DNA from: Spirosoma sp. 48-14
Lineage (GTDB): Bacteria > Bacteroidota > Bacteroidia > Cytophagales > Spirosomataceae
Reading direction: 5' to 3'
Assembly (NCBI RefSeq): GCF_001898575.1
Contig: NZ_MKUD01000022.1
Location: 152,993-216,992 of the forward strand
DNA: 64,000 nt
Made by a program: the position numbers and the translations under genes. The notes below the pieces were generated by a model. It was not told the DNA's origin. It searched no databases and saw only the letters and a program-made list of their open reading frames with translations. This document shows positions 8,523 through 17,325 of the stretch, piece by piece; position 1 is the first letter of the stretch, and the number at the start of each line of letters is the position of its first letter.

Positions 8523-8557
8523 AATGAATAATGGACAATGAACAATGTATAATGGAC
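8523..8557 (+). repeat. Five tandem heptamers (AATGNAN) before the receptor gene
   Basis: Five consecutive 7-mers: AATGAAT, AATGGAC, AATGAAC, AATGTAT, AATGGAC. They fill the gap between the GLPGLI gene and the beta-barrel gene and end 24 bp before the latter's chosen start. Seven-base periods of this kind resemble the short tandemly repeated sequences described from cyanobacteria. The repeat creates spurious ATG codons, including the in-frame ATG at 8531, which argues for the start at 8582. Confidence 0.7.
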
Positions 8558-8581
8558 TGTATTTGTGGTCTCAACTGTAAA

Positions 8582-11500
8582 ATGAACACTTCTCAAGTAC
8601 CTCTGAAGCGATTTCTATTTGCTACCGTATTCATTTTTCTTTGTACATTATTCATTACCTCGGCCTTTGCCCAGTCGACGGGGACCATCAGCGGGGTTGT
8701 TGTCGATTCTGTCACTCGCAAGCCGTTAATGGAAGCCTCCATATCGCTGATGCAGGCCAAAGATTCGTCGCTGGTATCGTTTGGGATTACCGATGGCGAT
8801 GGCAAGTTTGTGTTTTCGAAAATAGCCGAAGGCCAATATCGTGTGCTGGTCACGTACGTAGGCTATCGGAGTCGCGTCAAACGGGTGGCCATCACGCCCA
8901 ATGACCATACCGTTGATGCAGGAACGATTGACATTGTCGCGCAGTCGCAAACCCTGATGGAAGTATCCGTACAGGGTGAGAAAGCGCCCATTGCAGTGAA
9001 GGGCGATACCCTGGAATTCAATGCCGGTTCGTTTAAAACCCGCCCCAATGCGCAAGTGGAAGAATTGCTCAAGAAACTTCCTGGCGTTGAAGTCGACCGC
9101 GATGGAGCCATCAAGGCACAGGGGCAAACAGTAACCAAAGTGTTGGTCGACGGAAAGCCTTTTTTCGGAAATGATCCCAAAATGGCTACCCGGAACTTGC
9201 CTGCCGATATTATCGATAAAGTACAATTGTTTGACCAGTCATCCGAGCAATCGGCATTTTCGGGTGTGGACGATGGCGACCGCGAAAAAACCATCAACAT
9301 CACAACCAAACGTGATAAACGCAAGGGCACTTTTGGTCAACAGTCGCTTGCGGCTGGGCCCAAACCCGGCGATGATGCCCGTTATTCCGCTCGTCTGAGC
9401 CTGAACCAGTTTAATAATGGCCGACAGATTTCGATGCTGGGGATGGCCAACAACATTAACCAGCAGGGCTTTACCGCACAGGATTTAGGGTTGGGCAATA
9501 GCTTCGGTGGCGCTGGGCAGGGCCAGGGCGGTGGCGGAGGTAGCAACGTGGTGCGGGGTGGAGCCGGGGGCGGCAGCTTTGGTGGTGGTGGTCAGGTTGG
9601 TAGCAGTGCCATTACGTCGTCGTGGGCGGGGGGAATCAACTACCGCGATGGCTGGGGCAAGAAAATAGATGTTGTGAGCAGCTATAACATCAGCAATACC
9701 AACACTATTACCGATCAGAGTAGCCACCGGGTCAATGTAATTCCCAGTACAGGCAGCACGACGCCCACGCGGTCGGATGCCGGGTTTATCCGCGATCAGA
9801 CCAACGGTTCGGATAATACGAACACCAATAATCGATTCAATCTTCGGTTCGACTATCGGCTCGATACGCTGACGACGATCCGGGTGATTCCGAGTTTATC
9901 GTGGCTGAATTCGTCCTACAGCAACCATAGTGAAGCCAATACAAAGACGAGTGAGGGCGTGATGGCCAATACTAGCCAAACGAATTACAACTCGACGGGG
10001 GATGGGTTTACGGGAAGCAATCAGTTATTGTTCATGCGGAAGTTCCGTAAAAAAGGACGGACATTTTCGGTGAACTGGACCATTTCGTCTAATAACCAGG
10101 ATAACGAGGGATTCAACAAGTCGCTGAATCAGTACAATGGTGCGTTCAACGGCGCTTCGACAAGTCTAACTACGGGCATTGTCACAAGAGATACAGTAAC
10201 GGGTATTACAACCCAAAGGATTGATCAGCGGAACAACCAGCAGACTCGGTCTATGACCAATACGATCAATGTGAGCTATACCGAGCCGCTCTCACTTCGA
10301 CAAACGCTGGAGTTTCACTACAACCTGTCCGACAACCACAACACCTCGAACCGGGCTGTTAACGATTTTAATGGAACCACAAACCAGTATGACCTGCCGA
10401 ATACATTACTGAGTAATAATTTCATAAACGACTACGTAACCAACCGGGGCGGGTTGACCTGGCAAACTAAACGCCTGAAATATACCTATGCCCTTGGGGT
10501 CGATGCACAACAGGCAAGCCTGAATTCTGATAACCTCAGCAACCGGGATCGAAGTGTAAATAAGTCGTTTTCGAATATTCTGCCCAATGCGTTGTTTACC
10601 TACAACTTCGGGAAACAGCGCACGTTACGGTTCAACTACCGTACCCGTATGAATGCCCCTTCGGTAAGCCAGTTACAGGAGGTACCCATCAACACAAATC
10701 CATTGAATATTCAACTGGGTAATTCAGGCCTTCAACCCGAATACAGCCATAACCTTACGCTGAATTTCAATCGTTTCGACGCGGCAACGTTCCGGAATCT
10801 ATTTGTATTCATCAGTGGGAGCCGAACGGATAACAAGATTGTTAATTCAACGACGTTCGCGCCAAATGGAGCTCAGACAACCCGGCCGGTCAATACCAAT
10901 GGGTACTACACGGTCAATGGCTCATTGGTGTGGGGACAGCCGGTTAAATTTGGTACGCAGAAAACAAACCTGAACCTTAATACTAACCTGACCTACAACA
11001 AGGGGCTAAGTTTTGTGAACAACCAGCCCAACGAGGCTAAAAATTTCCTGATTGGACAGGGTGTACGGCTGAGTTCAAACTTCTCGGAAAAACTGGATTT
11101 GAATATTGCGGGCAACGTCAACCTGCAATCGGCCAAGTATTCGTTACAGCCCCAGCAGAATACAACCTTCCTGAACCAGACGGCCACGCTGGATATTTTC
11201 TATCAACTGCCACTTCGGTTCACTTTTTCTACAGATGTGTATTACAACCATTACGGAGGAAGTTCGGCCAGCTACAACCAGTCGTATACGCTCTGGAACG
11301 CTACACTATCGCGGCAGTTGTTCAAGCAGAATCAGGGCGAAATACGGTTTCAGGCATTCGACCTGCTAAATCAGAATCAGAGCATCGTTCGAAACGTAAC
11401 CGATACCTATACCGAAGAAGTGCGGAGCCGTGTCCTGAATCGCTATTTCATGATCAGCTTCGTCTACAACATACGCCGATTCAATTCAGGGACAACGCCC

Positions 11501-11593
11501 CCCAATGACCCCTTCCAGCAACGCACCCGTGGGCAGGGCAATTTCCAGCGCGGCCAGGGGAATGGTGGCGGTGGTTTCCGACGTAATGAGTAA
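8582..11593 (+). CDS. TonB-dependent receptor-like outer-membrane beta-barrel protein
   Basis: Large outer-membrane protein of 1003 residues. From the ATG at 8582 the order is: signal peptide (KRFLFATVFIFLCTLFITSAFAQ), a carboxypeptidase-regulatory-like Ig domain (TISGVVVDSVTRKPLMEASI), a plug-like domain (LEFNAGSFKTRPNAQVEELLKKLPGVEVD, VLVDGKPFFGNDP), then a long Asn/Thr-rich beta-barrel of the outer-membrane beta-barrel family 3 type. A Gly-rich stretch (about residues 320-345) and a Gly/Gln/Arg-rich C-terminus are notable. It pairs with the upstream GLPGLI gene, and a strong terminator follows. The substrate is unknown. An in-frame ATG at 8531 would add 17 residues before the signal peptide and is rejected. 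Confidence 0.85.
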   Translation: MNTSQVPLKRFLFATVFIFLCTLFITSAFAQSTGTISGVVVDSVTRKPLMEASISLMQAKDSSLVSFGITDGDGKFVFSKIAEGQYRVLVTYVGYRSRVKRVAITPNDHTVDAGTIDIVAQSQTLMEVSVQGEKAPIAVKGDTLEFNAGSFKTRPNAQVEELLKKLPGVEVDRDGAIKAQGQTVTKVLVDGKPFFGNDPKMATRNLPADIIDKVQLFDQSSEQSAFSGVDDGDREKTINITTKRDKRKGTFGQQSLAAGPKPGDDARYSARLSLNQFNNGRQISMLGMANNINQQGFTAQDLGLGNSFGGAGQGQGGGGGSNVVRGGAGGGSFGGGGQVGSSAITSSWAGGINYRDGWGKKIDVVSSYNISNTNTITDQSSHRVNVIPSTGSTTPTRSDAGFIRDQTNGSDNTNTNNRFNLRFDYRLDTLTTIRVIPSLSWLNSSYSNHSEANTKTSEGVMANTSQTNYNSTGDGFTGSNQLLFMRKFRKKGRTFSVNWTISSNNQDNEGFNKSLNQYNGAFNGASTSLTTGIVTRDTVTGITTQRIDQRNNQQTRSMTNTINVSYTEPLSLRQTLEFHYNLSDNHNTSNRAVNDFNGTTNQYDLPNTLLSNNFINDYVTNRGGLTWQTKRLKYTYALGVDAQQASLNSDNLSNRDRSVNKSFSNILPNALFTYNFGKQRTLRFNYRTRMNAPSVSQLQEVPINTNPLNIQLGNSGLQPEYSHNLTLNFNRFDAATFRNLFVFISGSRTDNKIVNSTTFAPNGAQTTRPVNTNGYYTVNGSLVWGQPVKFGTQKTNLNLNTNLTYNKGLSFVNNQPNEAKNFLIGQGVRLSSNFSEKLDLNIAGNVNLQSAKYSLQPQQNTTFLNQTATLDIFYQLPLRFTFSTDVYYNHYGGSSASYNQSYTLWNATLSRQLFKQNQGEIRFQAFDLLNQNQSIVRNVTDTYTEEVRSRVLNRYFMISFVYNIRRFNSGTTPPNDPFQQRTRGQGNFQRGQGNGGGGFRRNE

Positions 11594-11609
11594 GAGAGTA
11601 AGTTTTGTT

Positions 11610-11656
11610 AAAACCCGATGAGTAACATAGACTTATGTTGCTCATCGGGTTTTTTT
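11610..11656. terminator. Bidirectional intrinsic terminator between receptor and M42 genes
   Basis: The stem AAAACCCGATGAGTAACATA pairs with TATGTTGCTCATCGGGTTTT (one G-T wobble) across a 4-nt loop and is followed by a run of T. The A-run on the other side serves the convergent minus-strand gene ending at 11667. Confidence 0.85.
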
Positions 11657-11666
11657 ATGTGGCTAT

Positions 11667-12737
11667 CTATTTGATATACCGAAAATCCTCGTCGCCTTTC
11701 AGGGCCAGTAAGGTCTCGTACATCAGTTTGATCACGTTCTGCACATCATCCATATGCACGGTTTCGACGGTAGTATGCATGTATTTGAGAGGCAGTGAAA
11801 TCAGCGCCGATGCGATCCCTTCAGTTGCGTAGGCAAAGGCATCGGTATCGGTTCCGGTAGAACGACTAACGGCCTGACGCTGGAAAGCGATCTCACTCCG
11901 TTCAGCCACGTCGATCATAAAATCGAGGACGTTATTCTGAACCGCTGGACCGTAGCATAGTACTGGACCGGCTCCACATTTGAGGTCGCCCTGTTCTTTT
12001 TTGTCATATTTAGGCGATTGCGTGTCGTGCGTAACGTCGGTACAAATGGCGAGGTCGGGTCGTAGTCGACGGGCAATCATTTCGGCACCGCGCAAACCAA
12101 TTTCTTCCTGCACAGCATTGACCACATACAGTGTGAACGGCAGGGTAACATTATTTTCTTTCAGCAAGCGGGCCACTTCAGCAATCATGAAACCGCCCAT
12201 TCGGTTGTCGAGCGCCCGGCCCACATAATACCGATTGTTCATCTCCGTCAGTCCATCGACAAACGTGCAGACCGTACCCACATGAATACCCATGTCGAGT
12301 ACTTCCTGTTTGGAATTTGCCCCCACATCAATAAACAGGTCGGTTACTTTGGGAGCGGTATCTTTAGCCAGATCGCGAACGTGGATAGCAGGCCAGCCAA
12401 ATACACCCTCAACGACCCCCTTTTTTGTATGCAGATTGACCCGCATCGAAGGGGCGATCAGGGCATCGGAACCACCATTCCGACGGACGAAAATGTAGCC
12501 GTCATCGGAAATGTAATTGACGAACCACGAAATTTCATCCGAGTGGGCTTCAATCACCACTTTATACTCTTTGCCGGGTCCGATTACCCCAACGGCCGTA
12601 CCGTATGTATCAACGATATACTCGTCGGTATAGGGTTTGATGTAATCCAGCCAAATCTGCTGCCCCGACGATTCGAAGCCGGTGGGCGAGGCATTGTTGA
12701 GATACTTGTACAGGAATTCTTTACTGTGTTCGTTCAT
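11667..12737 (-). CDS. M42 family metallopeptidase (glutamyl/deblocking aminopeptidase type)
   Basis: Cytoplasmic co-catalytic zinc aminopeptidase, usually a large tetrahedral oligomer that trims peptides. All expected metal and catalytic residues are visible in 356 residues: His-Ser-Asp in VVIEAHSDEISWF, Asp in YVGRALDNRMGG, the Glu-Glu pair in AVQEEIGLRGAE, Asp in AICTDVTHD, and a late His in LKYMHTTVETVH. There is no signal peptide. It is monocistronic, ending opposite the receptor terminator, with the XRE regulator gene 93 bp upstream on the same strand. The exact peptide specificity cannot be read from the sequence. Confidence 0.9.
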   Translation of the reverse strand: MNEHSKEFLYKYLNNASPTGFESSGQQIWLDYIKPYTDEYIVDTYGTAVGVIGPGKEYKVVIEAHSDEISWFVNYISDDGYIFVRRNGGSDALIAPSMRVNLHTKKGVVEGVFGWPAIHVRDLAKDTAPKVTDLFIDVGANSKQEVLDMGIHVGTVCTFVDGLTEMNNRYYVGRALDNRMGGFMIAEVARLLKENNVTLPFTLYVVNAVQEEIGLRGAEMIARRLRPDLAICTDVTHDTQSPKYDKKEQGDLKCGAGPVLCYGPAVQNNVLDFMIDVAERSEIAFQRQAVSRSTGTDTDAFAYATEGIASALISLPLKYMHTTVETVHMDDVQNVIKLMYETLLALKGDEDFRYIK

Positions 12738-12830
12738 GTAAGCAAACGTATAGGAGTACTTGTAATATGCGAATAACGCTGATTTTGTCGAGCTAAACAG
12801 CTTAAATTGCAGAAACTCGTTGATGAACGA

Positions 12831-13238
12831 TTAGAAGCCAATTCGTTCCCGTTCGGGAGAAACACCCATGGAGCGTAGGAGTTCAAAGGCGATGCGCTCG
12901 TCGTATTTGCGTTTCCAGTAGTCGGTTTCCAGGCGAAGTTTGTCCAGCTCAACCTGTTGCTTTTCGACCAGTAGCCGGAGCGTTTCAAGTTCGTGGTTGA
13001 CTGCTGGTTTTTCGTCGACAACCTGGGCGGTAATGACCTCGTCGGAAAGCAGACTCAGGGGAGAAACGTCCAAAACCGTAGCAATCTGGGTCAGACGAGA
13101 GAGCGTCAGGTCGGTTTTACCGCGTTCGATATCGCCGTAAGCGGTGGTGGAAAGATTGAGCAGATCGGCCATATTTTCCTGCGATAAACCGCGCTGGAGC
13201 CGCTGTAGACGTATTTTTTCGGCAATGGAGGCTTTCAT
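12831..13238 (-). CDS. XRE family transcriptional regulator with C-terminal coiled coil
   Basis: 135 residues. The N-terminal 65 form a Cro/C1-type helix-turn-helix (IAEKIRLQRLQRGLSQENMADLLNLSTTAYGDIERGKTDLTLSRLTQIATVL). Residues 80-115 form a leucine-rich coiled coil (ETLRLLVEKQQVELDKLRLETDYWKRKYDE) likely to mediate dimerisation. It is divergent from clpP, with a 135-bp gap, so it may regulate itself or clpP; no inverted repeat was found there to support that. Similar XRE plus coiled-coil proteins are common single genes in Bacteroidota. It is not a phage repressor in context, since no phage genes are near. Confidence 0.85.
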   Translation of the reverse strand: MKASIAEKIRLQRLQRGLSQENMADLLNLSTTAYGDIERGKTDLTLSRLTQIATVLDVSPLSLLSDEVITAQVVDEKPAVNHELETLRLLVEKQQVELDKLRLETDYWKRKYDERIAFELLRSMGVSPERERIGF

Positions 13239-13373
13239 ATCAAGTAACGACGATAAAATCTAAACCTAAACTGACAGGGTTTTTCGAGATGATAACGCAA
13301 TTTTGTGACGAAACGATTCTCGAACTTACACCAAGTGTTCTTGGTTTTCAAATTAACGAATAGAAACCCTAGT

Positions 13374-14063
13374 ATGAATTACGAACAAGAGTTCCGCAAA
13401 TTCGCCGTTCACCACATGGGCCTCAATGGCCTGACGGTTGATGGCTACATGAATCATACCGTTAATAATCTTACGGTTGAAAACATGACTCGCTCGGTCA
13501 TTGAAGAACGGCCGATGAATTTCCGCGAAGTAGACGTGTTTTCGCGGTTGATGGCCGACCGGATTATTTTTATGGGCCTGCCTGTTGATGACAACATTGC
13601 CAATATTATCGTGGCTCAGTTGCTGTTCCTGGAATCGGCCGATCCGAAGAAAGATATCCTGATGTACCTGAATAGCCCTGGTGGGTCGGTATATGCTGGT
13701 CTGGGTATTTACGATACCATGCAGTATGTTCGTCCTGACGTGGCCACGGTTTGTACCAGTCTGGCCGCTTCGATGGGAGCTGTGTTACTAGCCGGTGGAG
13801 CGGCTGGCAAACGGTCGGCTCTTCCCCACGCTCGTATCATGATTCACCAACCATCGGGTGGTGCTCAGGGGCAATCGGTCGACATCGAGATTACAGCTCG
13901 CGAAATTGTTAAACTTCGCGAAGAACTGTATCAGATTCTGGCGAACCACTCCGGTAAATCGGTTGAACAAATTGAGAAAGATTCGGATCGCGATAAGTGG
14001 ATGCGTGCTGAAGAAGCTAAAGAATACGGCCTGATCGACGAAGTGTTGCGCCGGGAAAAATAA
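13374..14063 (+). CDS. clpP: ATP-dependent Clp protease proteolytic subunit
   Basis: Serine protease subunit that forms the 14-mer chamber fed by ClpX. 229 residues from the ATG at 13374, a usual length; an upstream in-frame start at 13305 adds 23 atypical residues and is rejected. The catalytic Ser133 lies in [15 protein letters not shown], His158 in [14 protein letters not shown], and the Asp in [13 protein letters not shown]. The YLNSPGGSV oxyanion strand is present. The order clpP-clpX is the standard pair; here they are 237 bp apart with an intrinsic terminator between, so clpX may also have its own promoter. Confidence 0.97.
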   Translation: MNYEQEFRKFAVHHMGLNGLTVDGYMNHTVNNLTVENMTRSVIEERPMNFREVDVFSRLMADRIIFMGLPVDDNIANIIVAQLLFLESADPKKDILMYLNSPGGSVYAGLGIYDTMQYVRPDVATVCTSLAASMGAVLLAGGAAGKRSALPHARIMIHQPSGGAQGQSVDIEITAREIVKLREELYQILANHSGKSVEQIEKDSDRDKWMRAEEAKEYGLIDEVLRREK

Positions 14064-14072
14064 GAAGTCGCT

Positions 14073-14129
14073 CGAATAATGCGCTATGATTTCTTGGCTC
14101 TGACGGAGAAAATCATAGCGTATTATTCG
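14073..14129 (+). other. Long imperfect hairpin just after clpP
   Basis: CGAATAATGCGCTATGATT (14073-14091) pairs with AATCATAGCGTATTATTCG (14111-14129), a 19-bp stem with one G-T pair and a loop of about 19 nt. It has no U-tract and lies 10 nt after the clpP stop, ahead of the real terminator at 14166. It may protect the 3' end of the clpP mRNA; that is inference. Confidence 0.6.
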
Positions 14130-14165
14130 GTATTCGATGATCCTTTTAATAATTTTGTTTATTAC

Positions 14166-14198
14166 AAAAGACTCAGGTTCGGCCTGAGTCTTTTTTTT
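14166..14198 (+). terminator. Intrinsic terminator between clpP and clpX
   Basis: AAAAGACTCAGG, a TTCGG loop and CCTGAGTC are followed by eight T. This is a textbook rho-independent terminator about 100 nt after clpP. Confidence 0.9.
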
Positions 14199-14300
14199 AG
14201 CGAAATTTAGGTCAATAACGAGTCTGTTTATAGGCAATTGGACGAACGATAAACCATCGGTAGTCTGCTAAACCCCAGCTCTTTTACCCTGCAAACATTC

Positions 14301-15533
14301 ATGCCACAAATTAGCTGCTCGTTCTGTGGACGGCGCAAAAATGAAGTAATGGTGCTGCTGTCGGGCATCGACGCACACATCTGTAACTATTGCATCGAAC
14401 AAGGCCATCAGGTGGTGCTGGAAGAAATGCGCCCTCGCCGAAGCGAACCAACCGAAGTGAATATCAATCTCATCAAACCTGTTGAGATGAAAAAACACCT
14501 CGATCAGTACGTAATTGGTCAGGACGATGCTAAAAAAGCCATTACGGTAGCGGTTTACAATCACTATAAACGGTTGATGCAGCCCAAGACCGATGACGAC
14601 GTAACGATTGAAAAGTCGAACATCATTATGGTAGGCGAAACGGGAACGGGCAAAACCTATCTGGCCCGCTCCATTGCCAAAATCCTGGAAGTGCCATTCT
14701 GCATTGCCGATGCCACCGTTATTACCGAAGCTGGGTATGTGGGTGAGGATGTTGAAACGATTTTGACCCGGTTGTTGCAGGCAGCCGATTACAATGTAGA
14801 AGCGGCTGAGCGGGGAATCGTGTATATTGACGAAATCGATAAAATTGCCCGTAAATCAGATAATCCAAGTATTACGCGTGATGTCAGCGGAGAAGGTGTT
14901 CAGCAGGCTCTGTTGAAGTTGCTGGAAGGATCGATTGTGAATGTTCCTCCTCAGGGTGGACGCAAGCACCCCGATCAGCGACTTATCGCCCTCAACACCG
15001 AGAATATTCTGTTTATCTGTGGGGGAGCCTTTGATGGTATAGAACGCCATATCATGAAGCGGATCAATACCCGCCCCATCGGTTTTTCGGGCGATCGCCG
15101 GTTGAACGAGACGCTGGAGCGGGGGCATTTGATGCGCTATATTTCGGCATTGGATCTCAAATCGTTTGGCCTGATTCCCGAACTGATTGGTCGCCTGCCG
15201 GTACTAACGCACCTTGAACCACTCGACCGGAAGGCGCTTATGCAAATTCTGACTGAGCCCAAAAATGCCATTACAAAGCAGTATAATAAGCTTTTCACGA
15301 TGGAAGGCATTACACTGCATTGGGACGATAGCGCCCTGAATTACATTGTTGATCAGGCGCTTCAATACAACCTGGGTGCGCGGGGATTACGGTCGATCTG
15401 TGAATCCATCATCATGGATGCCATGTTTGAGTTGCCCTCACAAACAGGCATTAACGAACTGACGGTTAGCCTGGAATATGCCCGTGAGAAATTCGGAAAA
15501 TCGAGTACCTATCAGATGCGTTCGGTAGCTTAA
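14301..15533 (+). CDS. clpX: ATP-dependent Clp protease ATP-binding subunit ClpX
   Basis: AAA+ unfoldase that delivers substrates to ClpP; 410 residues, normal length. The N-terminal zinc-binding domain has four cysteines ([12 protein letters not shown]...HICNYC). The Walker A is [11 protein letters not shown], where many ClpX proteins have GPTGSGKT. The Walker B is [13 protein letters not shown], and the C-terminal segment has [24 protein letters not shown] (sensor 2). The IGF tripeptide that docks onto ClpP is present in [10 protein letters not shown]. The start follows an upstream terminator, and a second terminator lies 68 nt after the stop. Confidence 0.97.
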   Translation: MPQISCSFCGRRKNEVMVLLSGIDAHICNYCIEQGHQVVLEEMRPRRSEPTEVNINLIKPVEMKKHLDQYVIGQDDAKKAITVAVYNHYKRLMQPKTDDDVTIEKSNIIMVGETGTGKTYLARSIAKILEVPFCIADATVITEAGYVGEDVETILTRLLQAADYNVEAAERGIVYIDEIDKIARKSDNPSITRDVSGEGVQQALLKLLEGSIVNVPPQGGRKHPDQRLIALNTENILFICGGAFDGIERHIMKRINTRPIGFSGDRRLNETLERGHLMRYISALDLKSFGLIPELIGRLPVLTHLEPLDRKALMQILTEPKNAITKQYNKLFTMEGITLHWDDSALNYIVDQALQYNLGARGLRSICESIIMDAMFELPSQTGINELTVSLEYAREKFGKSSTYQMRSVA

Positions 15534-15600
15534 TGGTCTACTGGTAGATTATCTACATGAAATAGCGTACTCTGCATCTATAAGCGGAGTGTGCCTGGCT

Positions 15601-15640
15601 AAATCCCCTGATTTTTTATGAAAAGTCGGGGGATTTTTTT
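15601..15640 (+). terminator. Intrinsic terminator after clpX
   Basis: AAATCCCCTGATTTTT pairs with AAAAGTCGGGGGATTT and is followed by a T-run (15633-15640). Confidence 0.85.
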
Positions 15641-15742
15641 GTCTGAATCAAATTTGTATCGATGGTCAGTAACAAATGTGAATTTGTCTAGTTTATCGCT
15701 TTGATAATGTATTCGTTACACTAAACAATCTCTGGATTTGTT

Positions 15743-16345
15743 ATGAAAAACACATCTAATTCACTGCTGACTAGTTTATTGATGATTCTGGTAATTGCCG
15801 CTTGTAGCCGCCCGGTTGCCTATTTCCAACCCAGTCAACGGGAACACTTCTCGGCAAAGACAACCAGCGAAACAACGTCCCCCATCACAACGCCCGTCAC
15901 TACAGAAGCCACTGATCAACAGGTTGTTGTCACTCCCGCTGAACAACTAGCTCAAACAAATTCGGCCCTTGATAAAGTAGACGCGCTCGTTCGTAACGAT
16001 AGCAAACTGGCTGAAAATAAATCCGTTCAGAAACGGCTCAATCGAATTCGCACGATGTTGGCCGCCCAGCCAACCGATCGTCAGACCACTACCGCTGTCA
16101 CAGCTCCCAAGAAAATGAATCTGGTGGAGCGGATGATGGTAAAGAAAATGAATAAAAAAATCAGCCGGCAACTGGCTCCTGCCAACCCTGATAAAACAAT
16201 GATGAATTCAGGTACATTGGCCACGGGAGCCGTTTTAGTACTCATCGGTCTCTTGTTATTATTACTGACAACGGGTACTGGGGCTACTATAGGGGTAATT
16301 GCCCTTATTGTTGGTGCGGTATTACTACTTGTTGGCTTATTATAA
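15743..16345 (+). CDS. Lipoprotein of a tandem paralogous family, copy 1
   Basis: Function unknown. The 200 residues have a lipobox with Cys21 (MILVIAAC), then SRPVAYFQPSQREHF, a Thr/Pro-rich linker (residues 38-65), a helical core with LVRNDSKLAENKSVQKRLNRI (82-103), a basic helix MNLVERMMVKKMNKKI (125-140), and a C-terminal hydrophobic hairpin of two membrane segments (157-178 and 183-200) rich in Gly. It is about half identical by eye to copy 3 and less similar to copy 2. A lipid anchor at one end and two hydrophobic segments at the other is an odd topology. It has its own terminator, so each copy seems separately transcribed. Confidence 0.75.
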   Translation: MKNTSNSLLTSLLMILVIAACSRPVAYFQPSQREHFSAKTTSETTSPITTPVTTEATDQQVVVTPAEQLAQTNSALDKVDALVRNDSKLAENKSVQKRLNRIRTMLAAQPTDRQTTTAVTAPKKMNLVERMMVKKMNKKISRQLAPANPDKTMMNSGTLATGAVLVLIGLLLLLLTTGTGATIGVIALIVGAVLLLVGLL

Positions 16346-16388
16346 ATACCCTCTTCATTAGCGCTGTTTATCCCTGGTACCGATTAGC

Positions 16389-16437
16389 TAAATCGCCATT
16401 GGTCAGTCTACTGCTGGCTAATGGCGATTTACTTTTT
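16389..16437 (+). terminator. Intrinsic terminator after lipoprotein copy 1
   Basis: A perfect 12-bp stem, TAAATCGCCATT with AATGGCGATTTA (16389-16400 and 16420-16431), followed by CTTTTT. Confidence 0.8.
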
Positions 16438-16548
16438 ATTCGGGTGGCAAATGGGTAGGATTTAATCAGGAATTTATCTGTGGTGAGCATAAATGAGTTA
16501 AGTTGCACACCACGATGAAATCTATACGGTGTAAAGCTGTTTTCTCCT

Positions 16549-17127
16549 ATGCAGGTAGTCTTTAAAAAATCATTTTTGTTGTTGGGGCTAATCAGTCTGA
16601 TTTCCTGCCATCGTTCTGCCGTTTCTTTACTACCTGAGCAACGAGTCCGTTTTTCTGAAATACAACCGATTCGTAGGGTATCCGCAATTATGCCCGATGC
16701 ACCAGATCATTCAGTAAAGCCAACATGTAGCGTATCAAGTAGTAAACAGGATACGGCTGAGGTTTTAGTGCGAAACGACAACAAAATAAACACGGACAAT
16801 GCTGTTCGGCAGCGGTTTCGTCATACCAAAATCTGGCTGGATTCTCCATCAGCCAGCATCGTAAAGGCGTCTTCTCAATCAAACGAATCCCGGAGGATGA
16901 CAGGGTTGCAACGGCTCTTGTTGAAAAAAATAACAAAACGGTTGAGTCATCAACGCTCCTCAGTAAATCCGGCAAAACCGGTTCTTGTCGAAGGGATTCT
17001 GGTTTTAGGCGCAGTGCTGTTGCTGGGTGGAATCTTATTGGTTTTGCTGGCGTCGGGAACGGGCTTTGCCGTTGGCGTTATCGCGCTGGCTGCTGGTTTA
17101 GTATGCTTATTAATCGGTTTGTTTTAA
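16549..17127 (+). CDS. Lipoprotein of a tandem paralogous family, copy 2 (divergent)
   Basis: Diverged member of the same family, 192 residues. The lipobox Cys20 is in GLISLISC; the SRPVAYFQPS block is degraded to HRSAVSLLPEQRVRFSE, and the linker lacks the Thr/Pro bias. The core VLVRNDNKINTDNAVRQRF, the basic helix LQRLLLKKITKRLSHQ and the Gly-rich C-terminal hydrophobic hairpin (LVLGAVLLLGGILLVLL and VGVIALAAGLVCLLIGLF) are retained. It may be drifting in function or decaying, although the frame is intact. It lies 203 bp after copy 1 and 198 bp before copy 3. Confidence 0.65.
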   Translation: MQVVFKKSFLLLGLISLISCHRSAVSLLPEQRVRFSEIQPIRRVSAIMPDAPDHSVKPTCSVSSSKQDTAEVLVRNDNKINTDNAVRQRFRHTKIWLDSPSASIVKASSQSNESRRMTGLQRLLLKKITKRLSHQRSSVNPAKPVLVEGILVLGAVLLLGGILLVLLASGTGFAVGVIALAAGLVCLLIGLF

Positions 17128-17325
17128 CTTTTGAGCTGTTAGAATCGTAGTCCCGTAAAATTGAATTTTAATTGTTACACTCAGCATTTTCTATTGTTTT
17201 TCAGGCTATTCCCCAACTTGTTTAAATTTTTTTTTTGCCCTAGCCCAACAAACCAATGATGTTGTAGTTGTTGAGGATGATATTGCAATCGTTTATACTA
17301 AATCGTTCACTTTAATTCTTTACTT

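Noticed and set aside
8531..8581. Longer N-terminus for the receptor from the ATG at 8531
   Set aside because: The ATG is part of the heptamer repeat, and the added residues precede a normal signal peptide.
9485..9727. Minus-strand frame over the Gly-rich part of the receptor
   Set aside because: Created by the GC-rich glycine codons on the other strand.
12734..13021. 95-codon minus-strand frame overlapping the XRE gene
   Set aside because: It overlaps a well-supported regulator on the same strand in another frame.
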